Shown: positions 44,474 through 52,822 of the stretch, piece after piece | How the letters are laid out: each line of letters opens with the position of its first letter | Numbering within the stretch: the stretch's first letter is position 1 | Origin: Christiangramia fulva | GTDB lineage: Bacteria > Bacteroidota > Bacteroidia > Flavobacteriales > Flavobacteriaceae | Length of the DNA stretch: 64,000 nt | Direction: 5' to 3' | Assembly (NCBI RefSeq): GCF_003024155.1 | Contig: NZ_CP028136.1 | Coordinates: 4,316,141 to 4,380,140, forward strand | Made by a program: the position numbers and the translations under genes | Notes under the pieces: generated by a model | What the model was told of the DNA's origin: nothing | The model's database searches: none | The model's input: only the letters and a program-made list of their open reading frames with translations

Positions 44474-44836
44474 ATGAAACAAACTTTAACTGACGAGAAG
44501 TTTGGAAATTGCCTCCAAACCTGTGTAGCTTATTTATTAAAAAAGGATTTACACCACGTCCCTAATTTTATGTTATTTGAGCATCATTGGTGGAGTTCTT
44601 TAGTAATGTATTTAGGTATTCATAAGTATATACCTGATTTTGTGAATGATGAAGCGCCACCTGCTGATAATAATGAATACATCGTGAGTTTGAAATTTAA
44701 AAGGCATAGTAAAGGTGTATCACACGCTGTTGTTATGAAAAACGGAAGCGTAATTTTTGACCCGTACCCTATTATCAATTACAGTTACGATGAAGCAGTA
44801 ATCGGAGGTTATTATAAAATTGAAAAATGTAATTAA
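44474..44836 (+). CDS. C39-like cysteine-peptidase-fold protein
   Basis: This 120-residue protein reads GNCLQTCVAYLLKKDLHHVP, then SKGVSHAVVMKNGSVIFDPY. Cys in a GNCxQxC helix, a HAVV strand and a following FDPYP form the Cys-His-Asp pattern of papain-like C39/BtrH-type folds found in phage hypotheticals. It may be a small peptidase or transglutaminase-like enzyme. The element AACCTATAAAG sits directly before its ATG. Confidence 0.6.
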   Translation: MKQTLTDEKFGNCLQTCVAYLLKKDLHHVPNFMLFEHHWWSSLVMYLGIHKYIPDFVNDEAPPADNNEYIVSLKFKRHSKGVSHAVVMKNGSVIFDPYPIINYSYDEAVIGGYYKIEKCN

Positions 44837-44847
44837 AACCTATAAAG

Positions 44848-45288
44848 ATGAATAGACCAACTTTAGAAAATACTTTAGAAGATTTCAAAAAGCAAAATAA
44901 AGCTGCTTATGGCTCCGATGTTGAACGAGAATATCACAAAAGACTTGAAGAATATTGTGATGAATTAGAGAGTAAACTCGAAGCCCTCCAAGCCCCTAAA
45001 GAAGAATGGATAAGTGTAGAAGAAGTTAAATTACCTACTTGGTTAGACCAATCTCCTTTTCAAAAAGATTCTGTCATAACCGGCGTGATAGTTAAACATC
45101 GTAATGGTGGTATGTGGGGAAATGTCGGTTTAAAAACTGCATCACACGGTTTTGCAATAAAGCTGGAACAACAAGAAATAGCATTAAAAAATATAGGAAA
45201 AACTGTAAAAGCTAAACCTTACGAGCCTTCTTACTATACGGTAGAAATTATTGAAGGTTTAACCCCTCCTAAAACCAACCACCAATGA
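44848..45288 (+). CDS. Hypothetical phage protein
   Basis: A 146-residue protein with a coiled-coil N-terminus (REYHKRLEEYCDELESKLEA) and a beta-rich domain (VITGVIVKHRNGGMWGNVGL). AACCTATAAAG lies immediately before the start, as for the previous gene. Not recognised. It overlaps the next gene by 4 bases. Confidence 0.6.
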   Translation: MNRPTLENTLEDFKKQNKAAYGSDVEREYHKRLEEYCDELESKLEALQAPKEEWISVEEVKLPTWLDQSPFQKDSVITGVIVKHRNGGMWGNVGLKTASHGFAIKLEQQEIALKNIGKTVKAKPYEPSYYTVEIIEGLTPPKTNHQ

Positions 45289-45635
45289 AAAATATAACAG
45301 AAAAAGCAAGGCAGTTTTTAAGAGATAAAAACATCGATTGGGCTAATTTTGGAATTACCAATTTTTACCAAGCATTAGATTTGTTATTAGAATTTGAATC
45401 AGAATTATCTTATAAAGAAAATGAAGAAGAAACTAAGATTTCTTTTACAGTTTTTCAATCATTTATGAATAATAAACTGGAGGCCAAGATAACAAGCCAG
45501 GAGAATTTATTTGCAAATGAAACATTTCCTGTTATCGGTATAGATCAGGAAGGTGTGACCTGCGATGTATTGCATCATTTTGGAACTGAATCTTTTTTAT
45601 TTGAAGAAGTTGAATTGATTGTAAAAGAAAAATAA
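45285..45635 (+). CDS. Hypothetical phage protein
   Basis: A 116-residue acidic protein; the first 50 residues are helical (ARQFLRDKNIDWANFGITNF), the second part beta (FPVIGIDQEGVTCDVLHHFG). No known domain. It ends the small-gene run; a promoter-like motif follows in the gap. Confidence 0.6.
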   Translation: MKNITEKARQFLRDKNIDWANFGITNFYQALDLLLEFESELSYKENEEETKISFTVFQSFMNNKLEAKITSQENLFANETFPVIGIDQEGVTCDVLHHFGTESFLFEEVELIVKEK

Positions 45636-45651
45636 TCTCATATTCAAAAAA

Positions 45652-45683
45652 GAACCTATAAGTTTCATATTTTTATTAAATTG
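45652..45683 (+). promoter_or_regulatory. AACCTATAA-type promoter element before the VRR-NUC/tRNA unit
   Basis: GAACCTATAAG (45652-45662) is followed 24 bases (start to start) later by TTAAATTG, a weak match to TAnnTTTG. The same 11-base block precedes the portal gene, and a shortened form precedes the head genes at 53045. Spacing and repetition suggest a phage-specific promoter. Confidence 0.5.
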
Positions 45684-45691
45684 CAGCCTGA

Positions 45692-46093
45692 ATGGGAATT
45701 AAGAAACAACCGGAATACGAATTACAAAAGGCCATTTGCCGGTATCTGGATGTTCAATATCCCAGGGCTATTTATTTAAGCGATACAGTGGCATCGGTCA
45801 AGTTGAAGATTCCACAACAAATGCGAAATAAAGCCATTCAGAAAAGCGGGGTGAAAATTCCCGATTTACTGATTCTGGAACCCAGGGGAGCATTCTCGGG
45901 TTTGTTCATTGAATTAAAAGTCGACACTCCTTTCAAGAAAAATGGAGAACTCAAAGCAGGTGATCATCTTGCCGGTCAGATGCAAACCATTAAAGACCTG
46001 AAACAGCGCGGCTATTACAGCTGCTTTAGTTGGGGTTTTGAAATGACAAGAACGCTCATTGACAGGTATTTTGCTTTGGCTGATAAAAATTAA
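45692..46093 (+). CDS. VRR-NUC-type PD-(D/E)xK nuclease
   Basis: The 133-residue protein has E-x-Q at the N-terminus (YELQKAICRYL), then KIPDLLILEPRGAFSGLFIE followed by LK, i.e. D...ExK with the Gln of the following helix (HLAGQMQTIKDLKQRGYYSC). This is the standalone VRR-NUC pattern of phage Holliday-junction or flap nucleases. It lies between the replication genes and the tRNA. Confidence 0.82.
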   Translation: MGIKKQPEYELQKAICRYLDVQYPRAIYLSDTVASVKLKIPQQMRNKAIQKSGVKIPDLLILEPRGAFSGLFIELKVDTPFKKNGELKAGDHLAGQMQTIKDLKQRGYYSCFSWGFEMTRTLIDRYFALADKN

Positions 46094-46095
46094 AT

Positions 46096-46168
46096 CGTGG
46101 GGTAGAGCAGTTGGTAGCTCGCTGGGCTCATAACCCGGAGGTCGCAAGTTCGAGTCTTGTCCCCGCCA
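46096..46168 (+). tRNA. tRNA-Met (CAT), initiator-like
   Basis: A full cloverleaf: acceptor CGTGGGG/CCCCGCC, D-arm GAGC/GCTC, anticodon arm CTGGG-CTCATAA-CCCGG, T-arm GCAAG-TTCGAGT-CTTGT, A73. CCA is not encoded. Initiator features are three G:C pairs next to the anticodon loop, A11:T24 in the D-stem and an unpaired 1:72 position (C1 with C72, where E. coli initiator has C1:A72). The gene follows the VRR-NUC stop by two bases and precedes a structured stretch and a terminator. Confidence 0.9.
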
Positions 46169-46186
46169 CAAACCAAATAGATGAAA

Positions 46187-46290
46187 GGAATGCATCAACC
46201 CGGTGTGGGGAAAACAGAAGTGCCTGTGAGTCTGTTTTCAAATTCTGTAGGCATATACAGTCTGAAACTATTGCAGGTGGGCAGCATTCC
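46187..46290 (+). ncRNA. Candidate small structured RNA after the tRNA
   Basis: GGAATGC (46187-46193) pairs with GCATTCC (46284-46290), enclosing about 90 bases; inside, GAAAACAGA (46210-46218) pairs with TCTGTTTTC (46231-46239), a perfect 9-bp stem. A strong terminator follows 13 bases later. No ORF fits. It may be a phage small RNA or a processed tRNA trailer. Confidence 0.5.
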
Positions 46291-46303
46291 GATAGCAAAA
46301 ATC

Positions 46304-46331
46304 GGGAAGCAATTATGCGGCTTCCCTTTTT
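46304..46331 (+). terminator. Rho-independent terminator of the tRNA/ncRNA unit
   Basis: GGGAAGC (46304-46310) pairs with GCTTCCC (46320-46326) and is followed by TTTTT. It separates the tRNA unit from the packaging genes. Confidence 0.85.
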
Positions 46332-46421
46332 AAAAACCAACAGGCGTTTTCATAACAAGTTACTTTTCTTTATAAGGGGTTATTTAGATAAAATTACTGT
46401 TGAAGCGCCTGTTTTTTTCTT

Positions 46422-46694
46422 ATGGAAAAATTGATCAGTCTATACATAGATTCTCCCATCTGGGAAAATTCAATCGAGGTAGATGATTTTATAATAGCAG
46501 TAGGAAAAATAAAAAGTAACAGCGTGTACCATATCGCTGAAGTGAAATCCAAACAAAGTCCAAAGCATAAGAAACTCTGGAGGTATTATGTGAAATGCTA
46601 TCGGAGTGATTTAATTACAGCGCTTAAAAGAGATCCCAACCAAAGATTAATTTCCATGCAATGGTATTCCAGAAATAAGAAAAATAATGTCTGA
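46422..46694 (+). CDS. Hypothetical phage protein
   Basis: A 90-residue basic protein (AEVKSKQSPKHKKLWRYYVK then CYRSDLITALKRD) with an N-terminal beta part. It may bind nucleic acid. It precedes the terminase genes and overlaps the next gene by 8 bases. Confidence 0.6.
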   Translation: MEKLISLYIDSPIWENSIEVDDFIIAVGKIKSNSVYHIAEVKSKQSPKHKKLWRYYVKCYRSDLITALKRDPNQRLISMQWYSRNKKNNV

Positions 46695-46929
46695 AAAATC
46701 TATTAAAATATTGGTAGTTGGAATGGGACCTGGTGACGGTGCTTATCATAGAGCTGCTCAAAGATTGGCAGCATCTGGATTTCCAATGGACGATATAATT
46801 CTTGAACCCGCTACTCTTCCAATACCCGAACCAAAACCAAATACAACTTTATTCATTGATGAATGTTTACCATTCTCAAAAGAAAAGTTTGACCAACTAC
46901 AACCTGAACGCTCCAAATATCATAAGTAA
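46687..46929 (+). CDS. Hypothetical phage protein
   Basis: An 80-residue protein beginning with IKILVVGMGPGDGAYHRAAQ, a strand-loop-helix that looks like a nucleotide- or SAM-binding turn, but the protein is too short for a full Rossmann domain. Gap of 2 bases to the terminase small subunit. Unknown function. Confidence 0.55.
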   Translation: MSEKSIKILVVGMGPGDGAYHRAAQRLAASGFPMDDIILEPATLPIPEPKPNTTLFIDECLPFSKEKFDQLQPERSKYHK

Positions 46930-46931
46930 CT

Positions 46932-47519
46932 ATGGCTTTCGAAGAAGGAAATACCTACTACCAGATTCGTTCCAAGCACGGGAGAGATACCGAATACACT
47001 CCCGACACCCTTCTTGAAAAAGCCAATGAATATTTCCAATGGGTCCTCGATAACCCGCTCCAGGAAGAACAGATTATAAAAGGCCGGTGGACTGAAGAGA
47101 AATCGCAAAAGGTTCCCGATGGAAAAGGAGGCTTCAAAATGATGAAGCTTAAAACCACTCATCCCTATGCCCGTGTCAAAGTTCCTAAAATGAGACCCTT
47201 CACTTTGGAAGGATTCTGTAATTATGCAGAGATTGTGGTAAACACCTTTAAAAACTACGAAAAGAAGGAAATTGATCCGGATTCTTCTGAAGAAGAGCAA
47301 CAAGAAGTACGTGATTTTTTGACGGTCACACGTGCGATAAGGCAGATAATAGACAATCAGCAATTCGAAGGAGCTGCTTCAGGATTCCTGAATCACAATA
47401 TCATAGCCCGTAAACTTGGTCTTTCCGATCATAAGATTCTTGCCGGTGATCCAGAGAAACCCCTTGGCATTCCGAAACAAACCATAGTGATCAAAGAACG
47501 AACGCTGGAAGAAGAATAA
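46932..47519 (+). CDS. Terminase small subunit-like DNA-packaging protein
   Basis: This 195-residue protein has an N-terminal DNA-binding region (YTPDTLLEKANEYFQWVLDN), RPFTLEGFCNYAEIVVNTFK (the TerS helix-turn-helix with FTLEGF) and a C-terminal helical oligomerisation part ending NIIARKLGLSDH. It recognises phage DNA for packaging. It is directly upstream of the large subunit. Confidence 0.82.
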   Translation: MAFEEGNTYYQIRSKHGRDTEYTPDTLLEKANEYFQWVLDNPLQEEQIIKGRWTEEKSQKVPDGKGGFKMMKLKTTHPYARVKVPKMRPFTLEGFCNYAEIVVNTFKNYEKKEIDPDSSEEEQQEVRDFLTVTRAIRQIIDNQQFEGAASGFLNHNIIARKLGLSDHKILAGDPEKPLGIPKQTIVIKERTLEEE

Positions 47520-47528
47520 CGATTGCCT

Positions 47529-49058
47529 ATGGAAGCGGTCAAAGAACTTGAACTTTCAACTCCCCAGGTAAGAGTTATCAACAGCCGAAACCCCCTTACC
47601 CTTTTCATGGCCGGTCAGCGATCGGGAAAAACCTTTCTTATTGGTTTTAAGAGCGGACGTTATATTTCCAATGCTCCGAAGATCGCGGGAATGATTGCCG
47701 CCAATACCGAAAAACAGCTTACCCAAACCACCATTCGCGAAGTCAAAAAAGCCTGGAAGAAGATCTATGGTTTTACCGAATACGATCCTAAAGCCAATCC
47801 GCATGGTGATTACGTGGTGAACATCAAGCCCCCTGAGCATTTTACCAAGTTTGAAAAGTTTGATAATTATTACGGGATCATCAGCTTTATAAACGGCGGG
47901 ATCATCTTCGTGGCCTCTTTGGAAAACTACATCGCTCATGACGGTAAAGACATAGGCTGGGCAGAACTTGATGAAACCAAAGATACCCGGGAAGAAGCGT
48001 TAAAGGCCGTTATTTTCGCGAGGCTTTCACAGCCGGGATTGCTCTATCATAAAGAAACCTTAGAGATCGCTTATGTGGAAGATGTGGAAGATCCTGATGA
48101 GTATGTGAACTACAACCCGTGTTGCATCAATACTTCCCCGGCAATCGGGGTGGTGAAATGGCTTACCGATATGTTTGACCTGGAAGAAGTGGCAGAAGAC
48201 ATTTTAAAGGCCCTTACCAGCAACGCGCACCTGTATTACGATCAGAGCGAAGAGCATACCATTGTGATTTCTTCTACGCATCACAATGCGCATAACCTCT
48301 CCCCCGGTTATATTCAGAACAGGACCGCAAAACTATCGGAAGGCGAGGCTTTGAAATTCATTTACGGATATCCCTTTGCCAGAACAGGTGATAGTTTTTA
48401 TATGCATTTCTCCAAGTTTAAGCATGTCAAGCCGGTATTCTTTGAAAAAGACCTGGCTATTCACATTACTTTCGACTTTAACGTGAAGCCTTACATGACT
48501 TTGGAGTGTGCCCAGGTGGTGATCGATGACCGTGCCAAGACATTCACTATCCAGTTTTTTAAAGAATATTGTCCCTCTTCTCCCAACAATTCAACAGGAG
48601 CGGTTTGTAAGATGTTTTTAGATGATTTTATACTGTTTAATCCGATGATTTTCTTTTACGGCGATGCTTCCGGAGATTACCGTCAGGCAGGATCGGGGGA
48701 TTATACGCAGTTCGATACCGTGCGGGACGAACTTAGAATGTTTATCAATAGAAGCTCCGACCGGGTACCCAAGAAGAATAAGAACGTGCTGAACCGTCGG
48801 GATTTTATAAGCCGAATCCTGGAAGAAAAAATGATCATTGATTACATGGGCCAGGAATACAAGGTTATTCTCGTTATCGATCCGTCCTGTGAAGAACTGA
48901 TCCATGACATGACCTGGCTTAAGGAAGGAATTGACGGCAAGCTGAAGAAAAAAGTAAAGGACCCCGAGACCGGAGTGATCTATGAAGAGCTGGGGCATAC
49001 CTCTGATGCGTTAGAATATCTGGTTTGCGAACTCCTTGAAGATTACTATGATAAATAA
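47529..49058 (+). CDS. Terminase large subunit
   Basis: ATG at 47529 is preferred to a TTG two codons upstream. The 509-residue protein has the ATPase Walker A AGQRSGKTFLIG (residues 28-39), a Walker B region IGWAELDETKDTREE, and a C-terminal RNase H-like nuclease (ITFDFNVKPYM, FFYGDASGDYR, HTSDALEYLV). It powers DNA translocation into the procapsid and cuts the concatemer. The active-site Asp residues are visible in each nuclease motif. Confidence 0.93.
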   Translation: MEAVKELELSTPQVRVINSRNPLTLFMAGQRSGKTFLIGFKSGRYISNAPKIAGMIAANTEKQLTQTTIREVKKAWKKIYGFTEYDPKANPHGDYVVNIKPPEHFTKFEKFDNYYGIISFINGGIIFVASLENYIAHDGKDIGWAELDETKDTREEALKAVIFARLSQPGLLYHKETLEIAYVEDVEDPDEYVNYNPCCINTSPAIGVVKWLTDMFDLEEVAEDILKALTSNAHLYYDQSEEHTIVISSTHHNAHNLSPGYIQNRTAKLSEGEALKFIYGYPFARTGDSFYMHFSKFKHVKPVFFEKDLAIHITFDFNVKPYMTLECAQVVIDDRAKTFTIQFFKEYCPSSPNNSTGAVCKMFLDDFILFNPMIFFYGDASGDYRQAGSGDYTQFDTVRDELRMFINRSSDRVPKKNKNVLNRRDFISRILEEKMIIDYMGQEYKVILVIDPSCEELIHDMTWLKEGIDGKLKKKVKDPETGVIYEELGHTSDALEYLVCELLEDYYDK

Positions 49059-49062
49059 AAAC

Positions 49063-49091
49063 GAACCTATAAGATTCTTTTTATAAATTTG
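49063..49091 (+). promoter_or_regulatory. AACCTATAA-type promoter before the portal gene
   Basis: GAACCTATAAG (49063-49073) is followed at 49084-49091 by TAAATTTG, a good -7 box, 16 bases before the portal ATG. No TTG -33 box is present at the usual distance, so the upstream block probably replaces it and may bind a phage activator. Confidence 0.6.
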
Positions 49092-49106
49092 TGAAAACTC
49101 GCTCCC

Positions 49107-50924
49107 ATGGACTTACAGGCAATTATTCAAAAAAACATCGAGAAAGGCACTCGTCATAAGCATTACGATAAAGTGACCAACCTCGCCGAAATGTACGAGG
49201 CTTTCATCATGAACGAGCCTTACGAAGACAAAGACGGCAAACAGGTTTACCCCCTCAATAAATATCTCAGGCAGTTTGTAAGACGCGAAGATGATGAGCT
49301 CTTCGAACAGCGTATAAAGATCACCAAACATTACGCACCCAGTATCTGTTCCGCGCTTATGAAACCTTTTAACAAGGTGGTCCGTTCAAACCGGGTGGTG
49401 AAACTTATCGATCACAAAGATGATGCGGTAATCAAAGACATGGAAGAGGCGATGAATAAGTTTTACGGGGAAGCTGATAACAGTGGGTTTGATCAGTTTT
49501 TAAGGGAGCGTTATTTTCCGCTGGTTTTTACCGATCCGAATGCCTGGGTTTGGGTAGCCTTTGAAAAGTTTGATGCCAATAAAGAAAAACCGTACACCTT
49601 CCCGGTGGAGTATTCTTCAAAGGCCGTCATCAATTATTCTGTAGATCATGACTACACCGAATGGGTGCTGGTGAAGCTGAGCTATTCATATATAGCTAAA
49701 AATGATGCTGAAAAGACATCCGATCGTTATATCATTTTCGGTGAAGATGTGGCTTATGAATACAAACTCATCCCGGATGATATCAAGGAAAGTGAAACTT
49801 TTGTAAAGCCAGATGATACCCTTTGGATCACTGAAAAAGACAAAAAGAAATTCGTAGTCTACAATTACGAACACAAAAGCGGACGGGTGCCCCTGATGCG
49901 TGTTGGTTATCGAAGAGATCTTTCCACAAAATCGGAGACCTTTGTCAATCCATTTCATTATGAAGCCCTTCCTACCCTTCAGGAACTTGTAAAAGTAACC
50001 TCAGAGCTGCAGTTATCGATTACCCTTCATGCTTTCCCCAAACAGGTTATTTATACCGAAGAGTGTGATGCCAAGGGATGTAACGGCGGCCTGATGATGG
50101 ACGGGAAAACAGAATGCCAGGTGTGTAACGGTACCGGGAAGAAATTCCATACCACCGCTGCAGATATTCTTCGCATTCCGTTACCAAAGAGCAAGAACAT
50201 GGATCAGGTGATCGATGCCAATAAATTGTCGGCTTATATCGATTTCCCCGGAGGCGTTCTTGAGTTCTTGGATGAGTATGTCGATAAGCTGAAAAAAGAG
50301 ATCGTTCGCATGGTCTTCAATTCGGAAACCATTTTGCAGACACAATATGCCAAAACAGCCACCGAAGCCGATATTGATGTCGATTCGATCTACGACACCC
50401 TCCACCCTTTCGCTGAAAAGTATTCCGAGCTCTGGATGTTCTTTGGGAAGCTCACCGCATTGTACAGGTCCCATAAAGATGTGACCATTTACCACAAGTT
50501 TAACTCCGATTACAAGTTCAAATCTTTAAAACAATTGCTGGAAGAGCTGAAGAGCGCATCTGATAGCAACGCTCCTTCTTACATCCGGGAATCCATCAAC
50601 AATGATATAACCGATATCATGTATGCCGATGATCCCGCCGAACTTTCCAAACTAAAGATCAAGAATAAGCATTTCCCCTTCCCCGGTAAAACCGATATCG
50701 AAATTCAGAATATCATTTTAAACAATCTGGCTACCAGGCACCACCAGGTACTCTATGCGAATTTCGATAACATCTTTGACCAGATAGAAATAGAGCATAA
50801 GGATTTTTACAATCTGGCCTATGTGAAGCAGAAAGATATCGTGAAGAAGATCGTCGATGCTATTATCGAAGAACTCACTCCCACCACTGCAAGTTTTAAC
50901 TTAAACAATCCTACCGATGTTTGA
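49107..50924 (+). CDS. Phage portal-like protein with zinc-knuckle insertion
   Basis: The position (directly after the large terminase, before head-morphogenesis genes), the length of 605 residues and its mainly helical/beta composition point to a portal. Motif-like stretches are PLMRVGYRRDLS, LVKVTSELQLSITLHAF and LVFTDPNAWVWVAFEKFD. Near residues 321-341 it carries CDAKGCNGG and CQVCNGTGK, a DnaJ-like four-Cys zinc site. I know no fixed portal motif, so the assignment rests largely on context. Confidence 0.75.
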   Translation: MDLQAIIQKNIEKGTRHKHYDKVTNLAEMYEAFIMNEPYEDKDGKQVYPLNKYLRQFVRREDDELFEQRIKITKHYAPSICSALMKPFNKVVRSNRVVKLIDHKDDAVIKDMEEAMNKFYGEADNSGFDQFLRERYFPLVFTDPNAWVWVAFEKFDANKEKPYTFPVEYSSKAVINYSVDHDYTEWVLVKLSYSYIAKNDAEKTSDRYIIFGEDVAYEYKLIPDDIKESETFVKPDDTLWITEKDKKKFVVYNYEHKSGRVPLMRVGYRRDLSTKSETFVNPFHYEALPTLQELVKVTSELQLSITLHAFPKQVIYTEECDAKGCNGGLMMDGKTECQVCNGTGKKFHTTAADILRIPLPKSKNMDQVIDANKLSAYIDFPGGVLEFLDEYVDKLKKEIVRMVFNSETILQTQYAKTATEADIDVDSIYDTLHPFAEKYSELWMFFGKLTALYRSHKDVTIYHKFNSDYKFKSLKQLLEELKSASDSNAPSYIRESINNDITDIMYADDPAELSKLKIKNKHFPFPGKTDIEIQNIILNNLATRHHQVLYANFDNIFDQIEIEHKDFYNLAYVKQKDIVKKIVDAIIEELTPTTASFNLNNPTDV

Positions 50925-51300
50925 TGATCACGCCAAAATAGACGAACCCACCGAGGAAGTCAGAAAAAAAGAAGTCGAAAAGAAACAAAAGCTTTTAGGC
51001 TCGAAGAAAGTTCATAAAGGCCATACCCTCTATGAGATCAATTTAAAAGAACATACCATAGTAGAGGCCACATTTGAAAAGGAGGTAGCCGATTATGAAA
51101 AAGAAGCCAAACCGGTTAAAAAGCAGCTTGGCATCGTGCAATTCAAAGACGGGCACCGAAAGGTAATGATTGATAACTTCGACAGGATCTCGAAAAAAGT
51201 AATCAAGAAACCAAACTGTATTTATATCTCAGCACTCAATAAGAAGAATCTGAAAAAGAAACTGATTCAAAGGGGTGTGATTAAAATTGTGAAGAAATGA
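50917..51300 (+). CDS. Hypothetical structural-operon protein
   Basis: A 127-residue, very basic protein (about a quarter Lys) with a beta core (LGIVQFKDGHRKVMIDNFDR) and LKKKLIQRGVIKIVKK at the end. It overlaps portal by 8 bases and the next gene by 4. No family recognised. Confidence 0.65.
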   Translation: MFDDHAKIDEPTEEVRKKEVEKKQKLLGSKKVHKGHTLYEINLKEHTIVEATFEKEVADYEKEAKPVKKQLGIVQFKDGHRKVMIDNFDRISKKVIKKPNCIYISALNKKNLKKKLIQRGVIKIVKK

Positions 51301-51707
51301 TCCAAGATCCAAACCCTCAGAAGCTGGAAGTAATTTTGGAAAGACCGCCCAAAGTAAAAATAATGAGTTTCCATTATTCTGAAAACAGCTATGTGAATTA
51401 TGGCAGGCGATGGACCGCTCATAGCCTTATTGAGCATAGCAAGAAATACCCGGTATTTTATTTGCCATTGGCCGGTCTTCACATCGGAGGGTACCCCTGG
51501 GGAAATTCTTCAATAGATAATTTCATTTACCATTCAAAGCGTGTACAGAATGCAAACCTGGACAATCCGATCATTTTAGATGATATGGGCCAGATTGCAG
51601 ATGGGTGGCACCGGGTTGTGAAGGCTATTCTGGAAGGAAAAGAAACAGTCAAAGCAATCAGGCTGGAAGATATGCCGGAACCGGATGAATTTTTAAAAGA
51701 GGAATGA
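51297..51707 (+). CDS. ParB/sulfiredoxin-like domain protein
   Basis: A 136-residue protein with NPIILDDMGQIADGWHRVVK, the ParB/Srx-like signature in which DGWHR takes the place of DGxHR, and a closing strand VKAIRLEDM. Such domains bind nucleotides (CTP in ParB). In a phage head operon the function is unclear; a DNA-binding or nuclease role in packaging is possible. Confidence 0.7.
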   Translation: MIQDPNPQKLEVILERPPKVKIMSFHYSENSYVNYGRRWTAHSLIEHSKKYPVFYLPLAGLHIGGYPWGNSSIDNFIYHSKRVQNANLDNPIILDDMGQIADGWHRVVKAILEGKETVKAIRLEDMPEPDEFLKEE

Positions 51708-51711
51708 AAGA

Positions 51712-52596
51712 ATGACTCCCGAAGAAATCCAAAGACTATCCTACCAGAAGGCTGTAAAGCTGGAAAAACTCATCGATGAAGTTGAAAAACGCATCGACAA
51801 GGCTTCTACGCAGCTTTCAAAGATCATGCTTAAACATTTTCTTCAAAAGCTCACCATTGAACAGGGGAAGGTCATCGCTCAATTCAACCAGCAAACGGTT
51901 TTATTATTCAATAAGGCTTTTAAAATCTACCAGGAAACCACCAAAGCCAGCCTTGTAAAATACATCGTAGGGGATATCAATACCATCCTGAACGAGAACG
52001 ACAATTACTATCGAAAGACAGCCCCCGGTTATGATATCGATAAATCGGACATGAAAGCCCTGCTCGATAGAAGGCTGGGCATTGCCAAAGACGGAACCCT
52101 TCTTAAAAACGGGTATATGAGCGGCTTGCTGGATGACTCTGCTATTCGTGCTGAAGTGCAGCGTTTTGTATTTAAGGAAATATTCAAAGCCAGCGGATTT
52201 GAGGCTTTTAAGGAAGGGTTACGGCAATTTATTGAAGGAGAAAAGGGAAAATACGGGGCCTTTCAAAGATATTACAGGGGATTTAGTTATGATGCCTATG
52301 CACAACTAAATTCTTTTACCTCTGGGGAATATGCGAACCGGTTAGGAATGCATCATTTTATCTACAACGGCGGACTTATTGAAACCTCCCGCAAATTCTG
52401 TATTGAACGAAACGGGAATGTTTATAGCACTGAGGAAGCCGAAGAATGGAAAAATGACAAAGACCTGGAGGCCATTGAAAGCAGGGAAAGCTATAACTGG
52501 CTTATTGATCGTGGAGGTTATAACTGTAGACACAGTATAGATTTTATTGCGCCTGAAATAGCCTATGCGCTAAGGCCGGAACTTAAAGATGAGTAA
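51712..52596 (+). CDS. Phage minor head protein (SPP1 gp7-like morphogenesis)
   Basis: This 294-residue protein has a long helical N-terminus and the typical C-terminal motif of phage-Mu F/SPP1 gp7 minor head proteins: RKFCIERNGNVYSTEEAEEW, then DRGGYNCRHSIDFIAPE (Cys and His of the H-x-x-C-R-H type). These proteins bind the portal and aid DNA entry. It follows portal by two small genes, the usual order. Confidence 0.82.
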   Translation: MTPEEIQRLSYQKAVKLEKLIDEVEKRIDKASTQLSKIMLKHFLQKLTIEQGKVIAQFNQQTVLLFNKAFKIYQETTKASLVKYIVGDINTILNENDNYYRKTAPGYDIDKSDMKALLDRRLGIAKDGTLLKNGYMSGLLDDSAIRAEVQRFVFKEIFKASGFEAFKEGLRQFIEGEKGKYGAFQRYYRGFSYDAYAQLNSFTSGEYANRLGMHHFIYNGGLIETSRKFCIERNGNVYSTEEAEEWKNDKDLEAIESRESYNWLIDRGGYNCRHSIDFIAPEIAYALRPELKDE

Positions 52597-52614
52597 TCAT
52601 TAAACTATGAAATA

Positions 52615-52818
52615 GTGGCTTTTAAAATCACAATAGATTTAGGAAAACTACGAATTGAATTAAATGGAGCTGGAACTATAAAAGGGAGGGAAGATTGGAC
52701 TGTTGGTCTAATTCCTCAGCTATGGTTTGGTTGGCAAAATTATAGCTATTGCAAAGCTATTGATTTATCTACAGGCTGGTTGTTTTGGTGGGTATCTATT
52801 AGTATTGAAAAGAAATAA
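52615..52818 (+). CDS. Hypothetical small protein (GTG start)
   Basis: A GTG at 52615 opens 67 codons (MAFKITIDLGKLRIELNGAG then WFGWQNYSYCKAIDL). A short beta hairpin and a Trp-rich tail are visible. No ATG is in frame upstream. It ends four bases before the minus-strand tRNA-like element. Confidence 0.45.
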   Translation: MAFKITIDLGKLRIELNGAGTIKGREDWTVGLIPQLWFGWQNYSYCKAIDLSTGWLFWWVSISIEKK

Positions 52819-52822
52819 AAAA

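Noticed and set aside
45914..46340. Two ORFs reading across the tRNA region, with the string RGQDSNLRPPGYEPSELPTA in one.
   Set aside because: This peptide is the well-known false translation of tRNA genes on the opposite strand; the tRNA-Met cloverleaf explains it.
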